A DNA stretch of 64,000 bases from Orychophragmus violaceus (Eukaryota; Streptophyta; Magnoliopsida; Brassicales; Brassicaceae), in assembly GCA_030180135.1 (NCBI GenBank), contig CM058238.1, positions 2,304,461 through 2,368,460 on the forward strand. The letters run 5' to 3'. The notes under the pieces were generated by a model. It was not told where the DNA came from. It saw only the letters and a list, made by a program, of their open reading frames with translations, and did no database searches. The position numbers and the translations under genes are program-made. This document shows positions 10,239 through 23,998 of this stretch, one piece after another (position 1 is the first letter of the stretch; every line of letters begins with the position of its first letter).

Positions 10239-11037
10239 ATGAGGGCCATGGCAAGACCAAAGAAGAAGTTTACTTGGATTGTCGATCAAAAGGCAAGAAA
10301 AACTGCCTCCAGAAAGAGGATGATAGCGCTCATGAAAAAGGCTCATGAACTAAGCATCTTGTGTAACATAAGTGCTTGCATGATTTTTTTCAACAGCGAT
10401 GAAAACCAGTTGGTGGTGTGGCCGTCTCAAGAGGTGGCTAAATCTCTATCGACCGTTTTTACTCATTACCAGAGAAGGTGAGGAACATGAAGGCGGAGAA
10501 TCAAGAGTCATACATCATGGCCAACATCAAAAAGATCGAGAAGAAACTAGCTAATACCCGAAGGGTAGTGGCAGAGTTACGTTGGAGATGGATCATCTCA
10601 TGTTCCAAATCCATAACGGTCGTCCCATTGTTGATCTTTCCCAAACCGAGGTTGAGAAATTGATATCATATGTTAATAAGAAGATGGAGGATTTGGAGAT
10701 AGCGTTAGCTTATGCGGAAAATTCTCATACAAATGTCAACCAGCCATTTGTAAGGGAGGATCACATGAGACAGCTAATCCGGTATGTTTGAATCCCGCCA
10801 AAAACTGGACCTTGTTTCAGCCAGAGGGGAAGTGGAACTGTCTATTTAATGGACTGTTTCTTCTTCGACGATGAACCAAAAGGCAACAAACATGGCGATG
10901 GGACTCAGTCAACAGCAAAAGTATCAAGTTTCAACCTGAACTTGCCACCATCTGATGACGATGAGGACATGGTGATGAAGACCTATGAAAAAGGAGAGAG
11001 CAGCAAGTCTGGTGGTGCAGACGATATGCCTAATTAG
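10239..11037 (+). pseudogene. Type I (Mgamma) MADS-box gene, broken copy
   Basis: The start (MRAMARPKKKFTWIVD) and MADS domain (KKAHELSILCN) are like the intact copies and keep the KKF residues missing in three of them. The frame is lost at about 10448, where CTCATCGACC has become CTATCGACC (1-bp loss). A 5-bp insertion follows at about 10576 (GAGTTACGTTGGAG). Near 10765-10805 coding sequence is replaced by a foreign stretch including the 24-bp TTTGAATCCCGCC motif. The C-terminal tail resumes at about 10849 (FNLNLPPSDDDEDMVM). It is very likely non-functional. It lies directly upstream of an intact copy, and the fragment-plus-gene pairs at 26.3/27.8 and 34.1/35.6 kb look like duplicates of this arrangement. 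Confidence 0.85.
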
Positions 11038-12240
11038 GTAGCCATCGAAGAAGTGTCTTGAAATAAAGTTGTTATTGTGTCTTGCTTGTTTCATATTTCT
11101 AGTTTTTGTTGTTTTTGGTCAAGCTTGTTTCTTGTTGTGTCTTAAACTTGTGTCTTTGTTTGTCATGTTAACCTAATAATAATGGAATGCTTTCCCTTTC
11201 CAATATGAAGAACTCATCATCTCGTACGTATTTAACCATTTACTAGTTAAAGATATATATGTAAGAATAATTTATTTAAGTAAAGCAATCGTATTTAACT
11301 GAGATATATCAATGGCAACATTACAGATTTTGCTATTGGATGCCTTCAAGCTAATCAATGTGAGTATTTCTTTCTTTCTTGGAGATTGGATGTCCCAAAA
11401 TTAAATAATTGTTGGAGATTTTGCTCTTTTTGTCTACGTTACAGATTTTGCTATTGGATGTCTTCAAGCTAATCAATGTGAGTATTTCTTTCTTGAATTA
11501 CATAACATATTATTATCTAGATTAGTTGTGTGAACAAAACTGAAACATCTTCAACTTACATTTTTATCTATAACATATTTCTGTTATGTAAGGTGTCTAG
11601 TTAAATATACGTTCGTGATTAAGATATATGTTATGTATTTAGAGAATTCTACAATTTAATTAAGATTGTTATTTGTGTGTCATTTAGTTCTTAAAGATAT
11701 ATATGTAAGAATAAAATTGAATATATTTATTTTTTATGTTGACAAGATCTAACATGGATTGTGGTAGACAAATTCATTAAAATCAAATAAATTTTGTCAT
11801 TTATAAATCATAATATTTTATAAATTTTACTATATATACAAAATATTATTTTACTTTATAAACGGTTATAAAATGGGCTTCAGTTTACTATACATATATT
11901 TTTATGGGCTTTTCAATAAATAAAAGTTTGACCTACAAAAATACATATACGGCTTCAATATATATAAATACTTTTAAATTGTTATGTTGATTACTCTCTT
12001 AAACCTAATTTTAAACATAATCTTATCGCCGCTTTCACTTTTAAGTTTTTTACACCAAATCTCAAAATTGAATCTTTATTAGAGATTTGACTCTTTTTTG
12101 TCTACATTTTTTACCAAAATAGTCCAATCAAACAATTTTTTACTATATGCTACCTAGTTGAATATGTAGATAATCAACTATGGAGTAAAACAATATTTTA
12201 TGATAGCAAAAATCTATATGTGAGGCTATAACTCTTTGGT
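11038..12240 (+). repeat. MADS 3' flank and two truncated array units
   Basis: After the MADS 3' flank (AATAAAGTTG, AATAATGGAATGCTTTCC) come two close copies of the exon/donor piece (TTCAAGCTAATCAATGTGAGTA at about 11346 and 11463). A unit then runs 11734-12110, whose leader passes directly into the MADS upstream region (TTTTTTACCAAAATAGTCC). The same arrangement is at 26640-27660 and 34430-35460. Confidence 0.6.
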
Positions 12241-12288
12241 ATTACAATATTTCCATATATTCATGTCCTTATCTCCTCTCTTCTACTC

Positions 12289-12297
12289 TTTATATAG
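12289..12297 (+). promoter_or_regulatory. TATA box of MADS copy 2
   Basis: TTTATATAG about 85 bp before the ATG. The promoter block is conserved almost unchanged in front of the genes at 27.8, 35.6 and 43.1 kb. Confidence 0.55.
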
Positions 12298-12380
12298 ACC
12301 ACAAGTGTAGACTCTCTTTCAACACAACAAAGAAAGATAAAAAAAAAAAATACAAGAGGGAGAAATTCTAAGTGAGGGCC

Positions 12381-13142
12381 ATGGCAAGACCAAAGACTTG
12401 GATTGTCGATCCAAAGGCAAGAAAAATTGCCTCATGGAAGAGGATGGTAGGGCTCATGAAAAAGGCTCATGAACTAAGCATATTGTGTAACGTAAGTGCT
12501 TGTATAATTTTTTTCAGCCATGATGAAAACAAGTTGGTGGTGTGGCCGTCTCAAGAGGTGGCAAAATCTCTCATCGACCGTTTTTACTTATTACCGGAGA
12601 TGGTAAGGAACATGAAGGCGGAGGATCAAGAGTCATACATCAGGACCAACATCAAAAAGATCGAGAAGAAAATAGCTGATACTCGGAAGGCAATCGCGGA
12701 GTTGGAGATGGATCATCTCATGTTCCAAATCCATAACGGTCGTCCGATTGATGACCTTTCCCAAACGGAGAATGAGAATTTGTTATCATATGTAAATAAG
12801 AAGATGAAGGTTTTGGAGAGAAAGTTAGGTTATGCGGAAAATTCTCATACAAATGTCAACCAGCCATTTGTGAGGGAGGATCAAACCCCGACAGCTTCCG
12901 GTGTTGCATCTGAAACTGGACCTTGTTTCAGCCCGATGGGAAGTGGAACTGTCTATTTAATGGACAAATTGATCTTGGACGATGATCCAAAAGGCAAAAA
13001 ACATGTCGATGGGACTCATTCAACCACAAATGGATCCCGTTTCAACCTGAACTTGGAACCATCTGATGATGATGAGGACATGGTGATGACGACCTATGAA
13101 ATTGGAGAGAGCAGCAAGTCTGGTGGTGCCGACGATGCCTAA
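12381..13142 (+). CDS. Type I Mgamma MADS-box protein, AGL96-like copy 2
   Basis: Intronless, 253 aa. I start at the ATG in GCCATGGCA, because the upstream in-frame codon is GTG, which plants do not normally use. N-terminal MADS domain (MARPKTWIVDPKARK, KKAHELSILCN, VVWPS), then the Mgamma-type middle region (ELEMDHLMFQI) and a tail with FNLNLEPSDDDEDMVM, similar to EAR motifs. Family: type I MADS factors bind CArG-like DNA as dimers in the nucleus; Mgamma members act mainly in the female gametophyte and endosperm. Oddities: a 9-bp deletion removes LKF from the DNA-contacting N-terminus, and a conserved Arg is Trp (ASWKRM). It differs at a few residues from the 27.8 kb copy (for example ESYIRTN, QTENEN). 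Locus identity to At5g06500/AGL96 is by position and family. Confidence 0.85.
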   Translation: MARPKTWIVDPKARKIASWKRMVGLMKKAHELSILCNVSACIIFFSHDENKLVVWPSQEVAKSLIDRFYLLPEMVRNMKAEDQESYIRTNIKKIEKKIADTRKAIAELEMDHLMFQIHNGRPIDDLSQTENENLLSYVNKKMKVLERKLGYAENSHTNVNQPFVREDQTPTASGVASETGPCFSPMGSGTVYLMDKLILDDDPKGKKHVDGTHSTTNGSRFNLNLEPSDDDEDMVMTTYEIGESSKSGGADDA

Positions 13143-14638
13143 TGAAGTAGCCATCGAAGAAGTGTCTTGAAATAAAGTTGTTATTGTGTCTTGCTCATTT
13201 CATATTTCCAGTGTTTTGTTGTTTTGGTCAAGCTTCAGTCATGTTTCTTGTTGTGTCGTAAACTTGTGTCTTTGCTTTTTCATGTTAACCTAAAAATAAT
13301 GGAATGTTTTCCCTTTCCAATATGATATCAATGGCATGCACGTAGTTTTATTTAAGTAAAGCTTCAACGTTTCTTTTATGATGCTTTTAAGAACTTGAAA
13401 TTCGTATGTTAGATTATTTAAATGTTTTGTGATTTCTCTTGAACACTGATGAATCATTCGTTACTATTTAGGTTGCTATACAACAGATTATTTCTCTTGC
13501 CAGTACCTATAATGTGACTTGGTTCATGCACCATAAATTAAATGCATTCAAAACAAGAAACCTCAATGGAAACTAGTATATATGGGAAATAATTAACAGC
13601 TAATGCATGTCTTTATTTGCTATATTCTTTTTTTGACTGAGCTATTTCTTTGGTATTATAAAGTAAGAAATACATATTATGATATCATATATATGGTATG
13701 TATGATGCATATATATGGTATGTATGATGCTATGAGCTAATGCATTCAGTAGAAAATAATTAAAGCTAATGCATGTCTTTATTTGCTATATTCTTTTTTG
13801 ACTGAGCTCTTTCTTTGGTATTATAAAGTAAGAAATACATATTATGATATCATATATATGGTATGTATGATGGCTATGATGAGCTAATGTAGTAGAAAAA
13901 GATAAATAGATTTTGTTTCTATATAAATAAATATAAATATCATAGAAGTAAAGTCATGTAGATACAAGCTGTCAAAACAAATTGGGTAGATAAAGGTTGG
14001 ATAGATTATGTCAAACTGAGAAGTGTTAAATTGGACCGACATTTAATGGGCCGATTTAATCCGACCTAAGTTATTGGACTATACTATATGTAATGGGCCG
14101 ATTTAATCCGATCTAAACACTTATAAATAGTTATGTTGATTACTATCTTAACTTACTTTTAAACCCAATCTTATCTCCTTTGTAAGTTTCTTACACAAAG
14201 TTCAAAATTTGATTTTTTTTTGTTAGAGATTTTACTATTGAATGTCTTCAAGCTACTCAATGTGAATATTTCTCTCTTGGATTATATAACATATTGTTAT
14301 TATTTAGATTAGTTGTGTGAACAAAACTGAAACATCAACTTATATTTTTATATGTAACAAATTTGTTATGTCAGGTGTTTAGTCAAATCTATGCTCGTGA
14401 TTAAGATATATGTTATGTATTTAAAAAATTCTAAAATTTAGTATTGTGATTTGTGTGTCATTTAGTTCTTAAATATATATATATATATATATGTAAGAAG
14501 AATAAAAATTGAATGTTTATTTTTTCATGTTGGCAAGATTTACATGGATTGTGGTAGACAACGTTGATATTCGTATGTAAGATTATTTCAATGTTTTCGT
14601 GATTTCTCTTGAACACTGATGAATCGTTCGTTACTATT
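13143..14638 (+). repeat. MADS 3' flank, local tandem duplication and array unit
   Basis: It starts with the MADS terminator region (AATAAA at 13171). About 13586-13735 and 13755-13872 are a direct duplication (marker GCATGTCTTTATTTGCTATA). An array unit follows (about 14060-14520) with two TAATGGGCCGATTTAATCCG copies, a leader and GAATGTCTTCAAGC. No gene seen. Confidence 0.55.
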
Positions 14639-15022
14639 TATTAAGAATATTGTCCCACATCGGAAGTTGTACGGGATCTCACACAATATATAAGCGATAT
14701 GGGCCACTCCACTTATCACCAATTGGTTTTAGGTTGGAAGCCTATACACCTTAATATGGTATCAGAGCCCGATCCATGCAGTCCAACCCAATCCGACCCA
14801 AAGTTGGTCCACTCATCGACAAGCCAGACCCAAATTGGTGCCGTCGATCCAAGTCCGAGCATTCCGAGATTAAGGTCCAAATGACCATTATCTCGAGTGG
14901 GCGTATTAAGGAATATTGTCCCACATCGGAAGTTGGAAGGGATCTCACACAATATATAAGTGATATGGGCCACTCCACTTATCACCAATTGGTTTTAGGT
15001 TGGAAGTCTATACACCTTAATA
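14639..15022 (+). mobile_element. TRIM retrotransposon with TATTAAG...CTTAATA LTRs
   Basis: Two 118/119-bp LTRs (14639-14756 and 14904-15022) begin TATTAAG and end CTTAATA. The primer-binding site TGGTATCAGAGC (14757-14768) directly follows LTR 1 and matches the initiator tRNA-Met complement used by plant TRIMs. The internal part is 147 bp. CTATT target duplications sit at 14634-14638 and 15023-15027; the empty site survives at about 13460. Inner LTR motifs: TGTCCCACATCGGAAGTT and ACACAATATATAA. It lacks the usual TG...CA ends. Open frames inside are not genes. Confidence 0.9.
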
Positions 15023-15027
15023 CTATT

Positions 15028-15732
15028 TAGGTTGCTATACAACAGATTATTTCTCTTGCCAGTACCTAAAATGTGACTTGGTTCATGCACCATAAATTAA
15101 ATGCATTCAAAACAAGAAACCTCAATGGAAACAAGTTTAAGTTTGGATTTGTTAGCGAGGAGTTTTAACGACACTGATTGTGTTATTTTTTGTCTTTCTA
15201 TAATTACTTAATCGTTGCTTTTAATATTTATTAACGAATCAACGTTAATTTTTATCGCTAGCAACACTTAAACGAACATGACTTATCTCGAATATACATA
15301 AGTATTTGTGGATCACGCTCATGTTGCATAGTATGGGAAATTGGGAAGTTGCTACCTTCTGAAGACATGTAGTCGCGTTTATGCATTTCCTAAACCGGCA
15401 TTCTTAGAGCTATTGCCTCGGTTTCTTAAGTGGACTGAGTGGCTTGGATAGTGGATGAGGCATGTATATGCACTTGCAAATCCTTATAAAGAATCCAAGC
15501 AAGGCCATTGTTTCGATGCAATGACATCTATGATGTATCTACAAAACAGTCTAAAGAGGTGGTCTAAATCTGAGATAATTCTAGGCAAGTTCACATTCCT
15601 ACTAATGACATAAGGAATGTGAATTTGCCTATATGTTTTCTCTTTTATTATTGCTATTATTTTTTCCTCTTCATCTTCTTTATTTTCTTAAACATATATA
15701 TATGTAAGAAGAATAAAAATTGAATATATTTA
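15028..15732. repeat. Block with decayed RNase-H fragment
   Basis: No intact gene. It contains the decayed RNase-H-like relic (15306-15545, minus strand). At 15589-15628, TAGGCAAGTTCACATTCCTA and TAAGGAATGTGAATTTGCCTA form a short hairpin, also present at 4443-4490, 23873-23918 and 30967-31014. Confidence 0.45.
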
Positions 15733-16898
15733 TTTTTCATGTTGGCAAGATCTAACATGGATTGTGGTAAACAAATTTGTTCAAATACATTTTATTAATT
15801 ATAAAATATAATATTTTATACATATTACTATATTCAATGTATTTTACTTTCTAAACGGCGTTAGAATGGACTTTAGTTTACTCTATATAGATTTTGTTTA
15901 ATGGGCTTTCCAATCAATAAAAACTTGCTCGACAAAAGAAATATATATGGGCTTCCGTATATATAAATATTTATAAATTGTTATGCTGATTATTATCATA
16001 AACCTAATTTGGAACCCAAGCTATTTTCTATCGCCGCCGCTCTTTTTGTAAGTTTCTTACACAAAATCCCAAAATTGAATCTTTCTTTGAGATTCACTTT
16101 TGGAACCATACTTCCTACACCTAACATGTGCCCAGTCCTGCGGAAAGGTGCAATCGAACATGAGCTGCTATACCGAATCCCCCGCTGGCCATTGGGGACC
16201 GAGTGGTAAAGCCATGATCTGCAGGGTATTGGATGTCTTCAAGCTAGTCAATGTGAGTATTTCTCTCTCAAATTATATATCATTTATTATTTATATTAGT
16301 TGTATGAATAAAACTGAAATATCTTCAACTTATATTTTTATATGTAACAAATTCTGTCATGTCAGGTGTTTAGTTAAATCTACGCTCATGATTAACATAG
16401 AAAATTCTAAAGATTAGCACTGATTGATTTGTGTGTCATTAAATTGTAGTATCCCGTGATTTCTTCACAAAATTAGATATATGGATAAATGAAACATCTC
16501 CATACGCTTGTTAAAGATATACAGTTGATGCCAAAAAAAAAAGATATACCGTTCAATAAACAGAGTTTTAGAGTCATATATTTTTGTATTTATAAGAGTT
16601 TTTTTTTGTTTAAAATTAATATATATGGAAAGCTTGTATTGCACCAAATGCAACTTTTAGAGTAGTTTTAAAGAATAAAACAATGAGAGCAATGAAAGAA
16701 TGATTTAACCCTTCTACTGCTTTAGGCTTGAGATCTTGTCCCGAACCAAGTTTGAAGGTCATTATCTTATAAAGAGAGAGATCAATCTGTTTCATATTGT
16801 TTTGTCAATAAACTGAAGCAGGCATAGTGGGTTCAAAGGTTCTTACCAGTTTATATTAATTTTCATAACAGTTTAGTCTTTAGATTAGCTCTGTAAAC
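15733..16898 (+). repeat. Array unit (type B) plus spacer
   Basis: GTTGGCAAGATCT, AATGGGCTTTCC, ATATGGGCTTCCG, the TATATATAAATA box, CGCCGCCGCTC, the extra higher-GC exon-like segment (about 16115-16225), then ATGTCTTCAAGCTAGTCAAT with donor GTGAGT. It ends abruptly at 16898 (CTCTGTAAAC), where the copy of the 1.35 kb CACTA end begins; at 32.28 kb the uninterrupted sequence continues as CTGTAAACAATATC. Confidence 0.65.
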
Positions 16899-17400
16899 TA
16901 CAGATTTTTTCGTAGCTATAGCCTATATTCCGTAGTTAAATTCAAGTTAGCTACGGATAGTTACGACTGCAATCCCCATCTAAACGTTCGTAACTAATAA
17001 GAATTCGTAGTTATCCGTAGACAGCTTTATGCGGAATAGCTACGAACGATTTCGTAGCTATTAGCTACGGATAGCTATGACGGTTGTTCGTAGCTACAAT
17101 GGCTACGAATAGCTACGAAGACAACCGTAGCTAGTTCTCTACAGATTGCTTCGACTCATTTCGTAGCCATTACCACGAATGGCTACGAACCAGATCGTAG
17201 CCATATTGCTACAAATGTATACGATTAGATTCGTAGCTACATGATTGCGACTACTGTCGTAGTTAGTCGTAGCTACGAATAGCGACATATACTTTCGTAG
17301 CCATTGCTACGAATAACTACGAATGGATTCATAGATGAATAGTTACGAATAGCTACGTGTTTTTCGTAGTTATTGATACGAATATCCACGATATGTTCCG
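16899..17400. mobile_element. Truncated copy of the 1327 CACTA terminus
   Basis: Nearly identical to 1353-1858 but missing the terminal CACTATAAGAAA bases, so it came here by segmental duplication, not transposition. Confidence 0.75.
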
Positions 17401-17403
17401 TAT

Positions 17404-17580
17404 TTGTGGATCACATTTATGTTGCATATTAAGGGCAGTTACTGGTTTCTGAAGATTATCATACAAGCTTTTTACATCTCCATGAAAGATAACAAACGTG
17501 TAACCGCGTTTATGCATTTCCAGAACCGCTATTCTGAGAGCTATTGCCTCGGCTTTCAAAGTGGACTGAGTTGCTTGCAC
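17404..17580 (-). pseudogene. RNase-H-like retroelement fragment, second copy
   Basis: Same protein fragment as at 1861-2037 (AEAIALRIAV, YTFVIFHGD). A relic moved with the segmental duplication. Confidence 0.55.
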
Positions 17581-17767
17581 AACGGATAGTGCCGTTGTTT
17601 CGGTGCAATGACATCCATGATGTATTTACTAGAGGTTGTCTTGAGATAATTCCATTAACAAACGGAGAAACTTCAGTACCATACTCTGCAATACAATGTA
17701 AGAAGGTTCATTCAAAAAAAAAAAAAATACAATGTAAGAAGAATAAAAATTGAATATAATTAATTTT

Positions 17768-20490
<2,723 letters not shown>

Positions 20491-21363
20491 GGGGAAGTCC
20501 ACCAACCTTTTTCCCTCTTCTCTAACCTTTCTCTAGAGCGCCTCTACACGTGATTTCCGGTTCTTCTCCGGCCACCGGTGTGTTTGCCGGTGGACCCGGC
20601 TGTTTATATTTATGCCTTTCCCTTTTGTAGCTGTAGATCTATTCAACCAATAAACTTTCGGCCTTCTGCCGGACTCGGCTTCCGATGATCTATCAGACCT
20701 TTGTTCCCGGTCTCTATGTCGGTTTCTTCTCCAAACTAAAATCCGGCTGTTCTATACATATATATATATATATCTTTTTACCGGGTCTTATTTTGGGTTC
20801 TGATTCCTTTAGGAATCGTTCGATCGATTTCCACGGTGCTCTCTTTTCTCAAGGATCCGACAATAGCTTTCTCTCTTCCCTCTCTTTGCCGTGTGCTTTT
20901 GGCCAGTTGGTCCTTTATCCGCTCGAGTTGAACAGTTCTGGCGGTTCTTATTCGCTTCGACAAGTCCGACTTCGGTTCTTGCTGCAGTCAAGCACAAGTT
21001 AGCGGTGGCGGTGGTATTGATAGAAAGGATCTTCATTAAATGCGGTTGTCCTTGATGATTATGATGGTTGTCGATCGGCAGGGAGCATGTGATGAAGTCA
21101 AGCCAGCATCGATTTGGTGACCGTTGTCGGTGGACGGCGATTTGCATGCTGATGGTATCTCGATTTGCAACACGTGGCATCTCGGTCCGCACGTCACTGC
21201 CATTTCGTGTTGTTCCATCTAACGATGTCGGTTTACTGGTTATTGGGCCGTGTTGTCCAGTCCATTTGATGTACTCAAAATTTATGCTTCGTTAATGTAC
21301 CATGTATGTGTAGCCTATTAGGCATTAAACTTTATAGAAATGTTTGTGCCGAGAAAAAAAAAA
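20491..21363 (+). mobile_element. Non-LTR retroposon, Sadhu-like or LINE-derived, poly-A tailed
   Basis: A GC-richer segment inserted between ACCCGGT at about 20484-20490 and ACCCGGT after a 3' A tract (GAGAAAAAAAAA, about 21352-21363). The spacer copies at 6.2 and 25.3 kb lack it. No reverse transcriptase frame was seen. Its length (about 0.87 kb), poly-A, short target duplication and lack of coding match the Sadhu class of Arabidopsis retroposons; a 5'-truncated LINE is the alternative. Confidence 0.6.
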
Positions 21364-22250
21364 CCCGGTTTAGAGTAAATCTTTTTGGGCCAGAAGACCT
21401 AAAACAAATTTGGGCCCTTTAATATTTTATTTACTAGCATAACGTTTTAAAAAATATATATTTTTACATAACATTTTTAAAAATATATACTTTAAATTTT
21501 GTTATTTAGTTAAACCACAAGTATAGAATCCTAGGTGAAACCCAAGTATTTGGGGTCTTTTGTTTCATGCATTTGTTTTCTATATACCATGGAAAAAGAT
21601 TTATTCACAATATTATTAAGAGCATTCGTTGTAAAGAATTCTCTTTGGTATAATGGTTGAGAGTTACTATCAGTGGTAATAATTCAATACCTGAGGCTAT
21701 ATTTTAATTTTGTTTTAGGTGCTCGATTATTGAGCCTGTATTGCGTAGAATATAGTCCATGATCTTATGTTTTGCCTCTCTATTTGACATTTGAATGTCA
21801 ATACAGATTGTGAGCTTATATGGTTTTTATAAGACTAATTTTTTTTTGATCTGCTATTTATATAAGGCTATAAGCTATATAAAAATGGATTGATTTCATA
21901 TTTAGTTTAAAAATATAGTTTGCTGAAAATGAATTCAAGTAGACTTTGATAATAGTTTTAAGAGTAAAAAAATATATAAGTAAAACTTACGTCCTATCCA
22001 AATGTAAACTTAAATGTAATTAAACCTAAATGAAAAGATGATAATAAATAAACATGGACCTAAAATTTTAATATATTACCAATAGTCTAGTCAAACAACC
22101 TTTTTACCATATGCTACATAGTTGAATATGTAAATAAATGTTGGAGTCAAAAATATATTTATGGTAGCAAAAATCTATATGTGAGGCTATAATTAACTCT
22201 TTGGTATTGCAATATTTCCATGTATTCATGTCCTTATCTCTTCTCTTCTA
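21364..22250. repeat. Spacer and MADS upstream region
   Basis: No gene. The first part resumes the spacer seen at 6.2 kb; from about 22040 it is the MADS upstream block (AATATATTACCAATAGTCTAG). This is the uninterrupted form of the site that carries the solo LTR at 8149. Confidence 0.45.
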
Positions 22251-22253
22251 CTC

Positions 22254-22260
22254 TATATAT
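22254..22260 (+). promoter_or_regulatory. TATA box of MADS copy 3
   Basis: TATATAT followed by ACCACAAGTGCAGG, about 85 bp upstream of the start codon. Confidence 0.5.
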
Positions 22261-22335
22261 ACCACAAGTGCAGGACTCTCTTTCAACACAACAAGCAAAG
22301 ATAAAAAAAAAAAATACAAGAGGGAGAAATTCTAA

Positions 22336-23196
22336 ATGAGGGCCATGGCGAGACCAAAGCTGAAGTTTACTTGGATTGCCAATCAAAAGGCAAGAAAAAC
22401 TGCCTCCAGGAAGAGGATGATATCGCTCATGAAAAAGGCTCATGAACTAAGCATCTTGTGTAACATAAGTGCTTGCATGATTTTTTTCAACCGCGATGAA
22501 AACCAGTTGGTGGTGTGGCCGTCTCAAGAGGTGGCTAAATCTCTGGTCGACCGTTTTTACTCATTACCAGAGAAGGTGAGGAACATGAAGGCGGAGAATC
22601 AAGAGTCATACATCATGGCCAACATCAAAAAGATCGAGAAGAAACTAGCCAATAGTCGAAGGGTAATCGCGGAGTTGGAGATGGATCATCTCATGTTCCA
22701 AATCGAAAACGGTCGTCCGCTTGGTGACCTTTCCCAAACCGAGCTTGAGAATTTGATATCATTTGTAAATAAGAAGATGAAGGATTTGGAGAGAAAGTTA
22801 GGTTATGCGGAAAATTCTCATACAAATGTCAAAGAGCCATTTGTGAGGGAGGATCAGACCCCGACGGCTTCGGGTGTTGCATCTGAAACTGGAACTTGTT
22901 TCAGCCAGATGGGAAGTGGAACTGTCTATTTAATGGACAAATGGTTCTTCTTCAACGATGATCCAAAAGGCAACAAACATTGCGGTGGGACTCACTCAAC
23001 CGCAAACGTATCCCGTTTCAACCTGAACTTGCCACCATCTGATGAAAATGAGGACATGGTGATGAAGACCTATGAAAAAGACAAAAAACATTGCGATGGG
23101 ACTCATTTCGACCTGAACTTGCTACCATCTGATGACGATGAGGACATGGTGATGAAAGGAGAGAGCAGCAAGTCTGGTGGTGCCGACGATGCCTAA
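22336..23196 (+). CDS. Type I Mgamma MADS-box protein, AGL96-like copy 3 (longest)
   Basis: Intronless, 286 aa from the first ATG (MRAMARPKLKF) or 283 from the second in better context (22345). The full N-terminus ARPKLKFTWI is kept. MADS domain: ASRKRMISLMKKAHELSILCN, then VVWPS; middle region KVRNMKAENQESYI and ELEMDHLMFQIENGRP. The tail is unusual: the motif FNLNLPPSD plus acidic stretch is followed by a second copy, FDLNLLPSDDDEDMVM. DLNLLP fits the DLNxxP form of the EAR repression motif. Of all copies this looks least damaged. Type I MADS factors are nuclear DNA-binding dimers; the repressor idea is inference. Confidence 0.87.
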   Translation: MRAMARPKLKFTWIANQKARKTASRKRMISLMKKAHELSILCNISACMIFFNRDENQLVVWPSQEVAKSLVDRFYSLPEKVRNMKAENQESYIMANIKKIEKKLANSRRVIAELEMDHLMFQIENGRPLGDLSQTELENLISFVNKKMKDLERKLGYAENSHTNVKEPFVREDQTPTASGVASETGTCFSQMGSGTVYLMDKWFFFNDDPKGNKHCGGTHSTANVSRFNLNLPPSDENEDMVMKTYEKDKKHCDGTHFDLNLLPSDDDEDMVMKGESSKSGGADDA

Positions 23197-23998
23197 TGAA
23201 GTAGCCGCCATCGAAGATAGTGTCTTGAAATAAAGTTGTTTCTTGTGTCTTGCTCATTTCATATTTCCAGTTTTTTGTTGTTTTGGTCAAGCTTCGGTCA
23301 TGTTTCTTGTTGTGTCGTAAACTTGTGTCTTTGTTTTTCATGTTAACCTAAATAATAATGGAATGCTTTCCCTTTCCAATATGAAGAACTCATCTCGTAC
23401 ATATTTCTGTTATTACAGATTTTGCTATTGCTATTGGTTTTGTTAGCAACGAGTTTTAACGACACTGATTGTGTTATTTTTTGTCTTTCTATAATTACTT
23501 AATCGTTGATTTTAATATTTATTAACGAATCAACGTTAATTTTTATCGCTAGCGACACTTAAACGAAGATGACTTATCTCGAATATACATAAGTATTTGT
23601 GGATCACGCTCATGTTGCATAGTATGGGAAGTTGCTACCTTCTGAAGAGGTGTAGTCGCGTTTATGCATTTCCTAAACCGGCATTCTTAGATCTATTGCC
23701 TCGGTTTCTTAAGTGGACTGAGTGGCTTGGATAGTGGATGAGGCATTAATATGCACTTGCAAATCCTTATAAAGAATCAAATCAAGGCCATTGTTTCGAT
23801 GCAATGACATCTATGATGTATCTACAAAACAGTTTAAACTTTAAAGAGGTGGTCTAACTCGAGATAATACTAGGCAAGTTCACATTCCTACTAATGACAT
23901 AAGGAATGTGAATTTGCCTATATGTTCTCTTTTATTATTGCTATTATTTTTTCATATATATATATATGTAAGAAGAATAGAAATTGAATATACTTATT
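23197..23998. repeat. MADS 3' flank and RNase-H block
   Basis: Polyadenylation-type motifs AATAAAG and AATAATGGAATGCTTTCC follow the gene. From about 23402 the sequence is a copy of the 3.97-4.56 kb block, with the decayed RNase-H relic at 23596-23830. No gene. Confidence 0.5.

Noticed and set aside
12372..12380. Upstream MRA start of MADS copies 2, 4, 5 and 6
   Set aside because: The codon is GTG, not ATG; the next in-frame ATG sits in a good GCCATGGCA context.
14699..15030. Open frames of 61-90 aa, repeated at 30083-30414
   Set aside because: They lie inside a TRIM element, which has no coding capacity.
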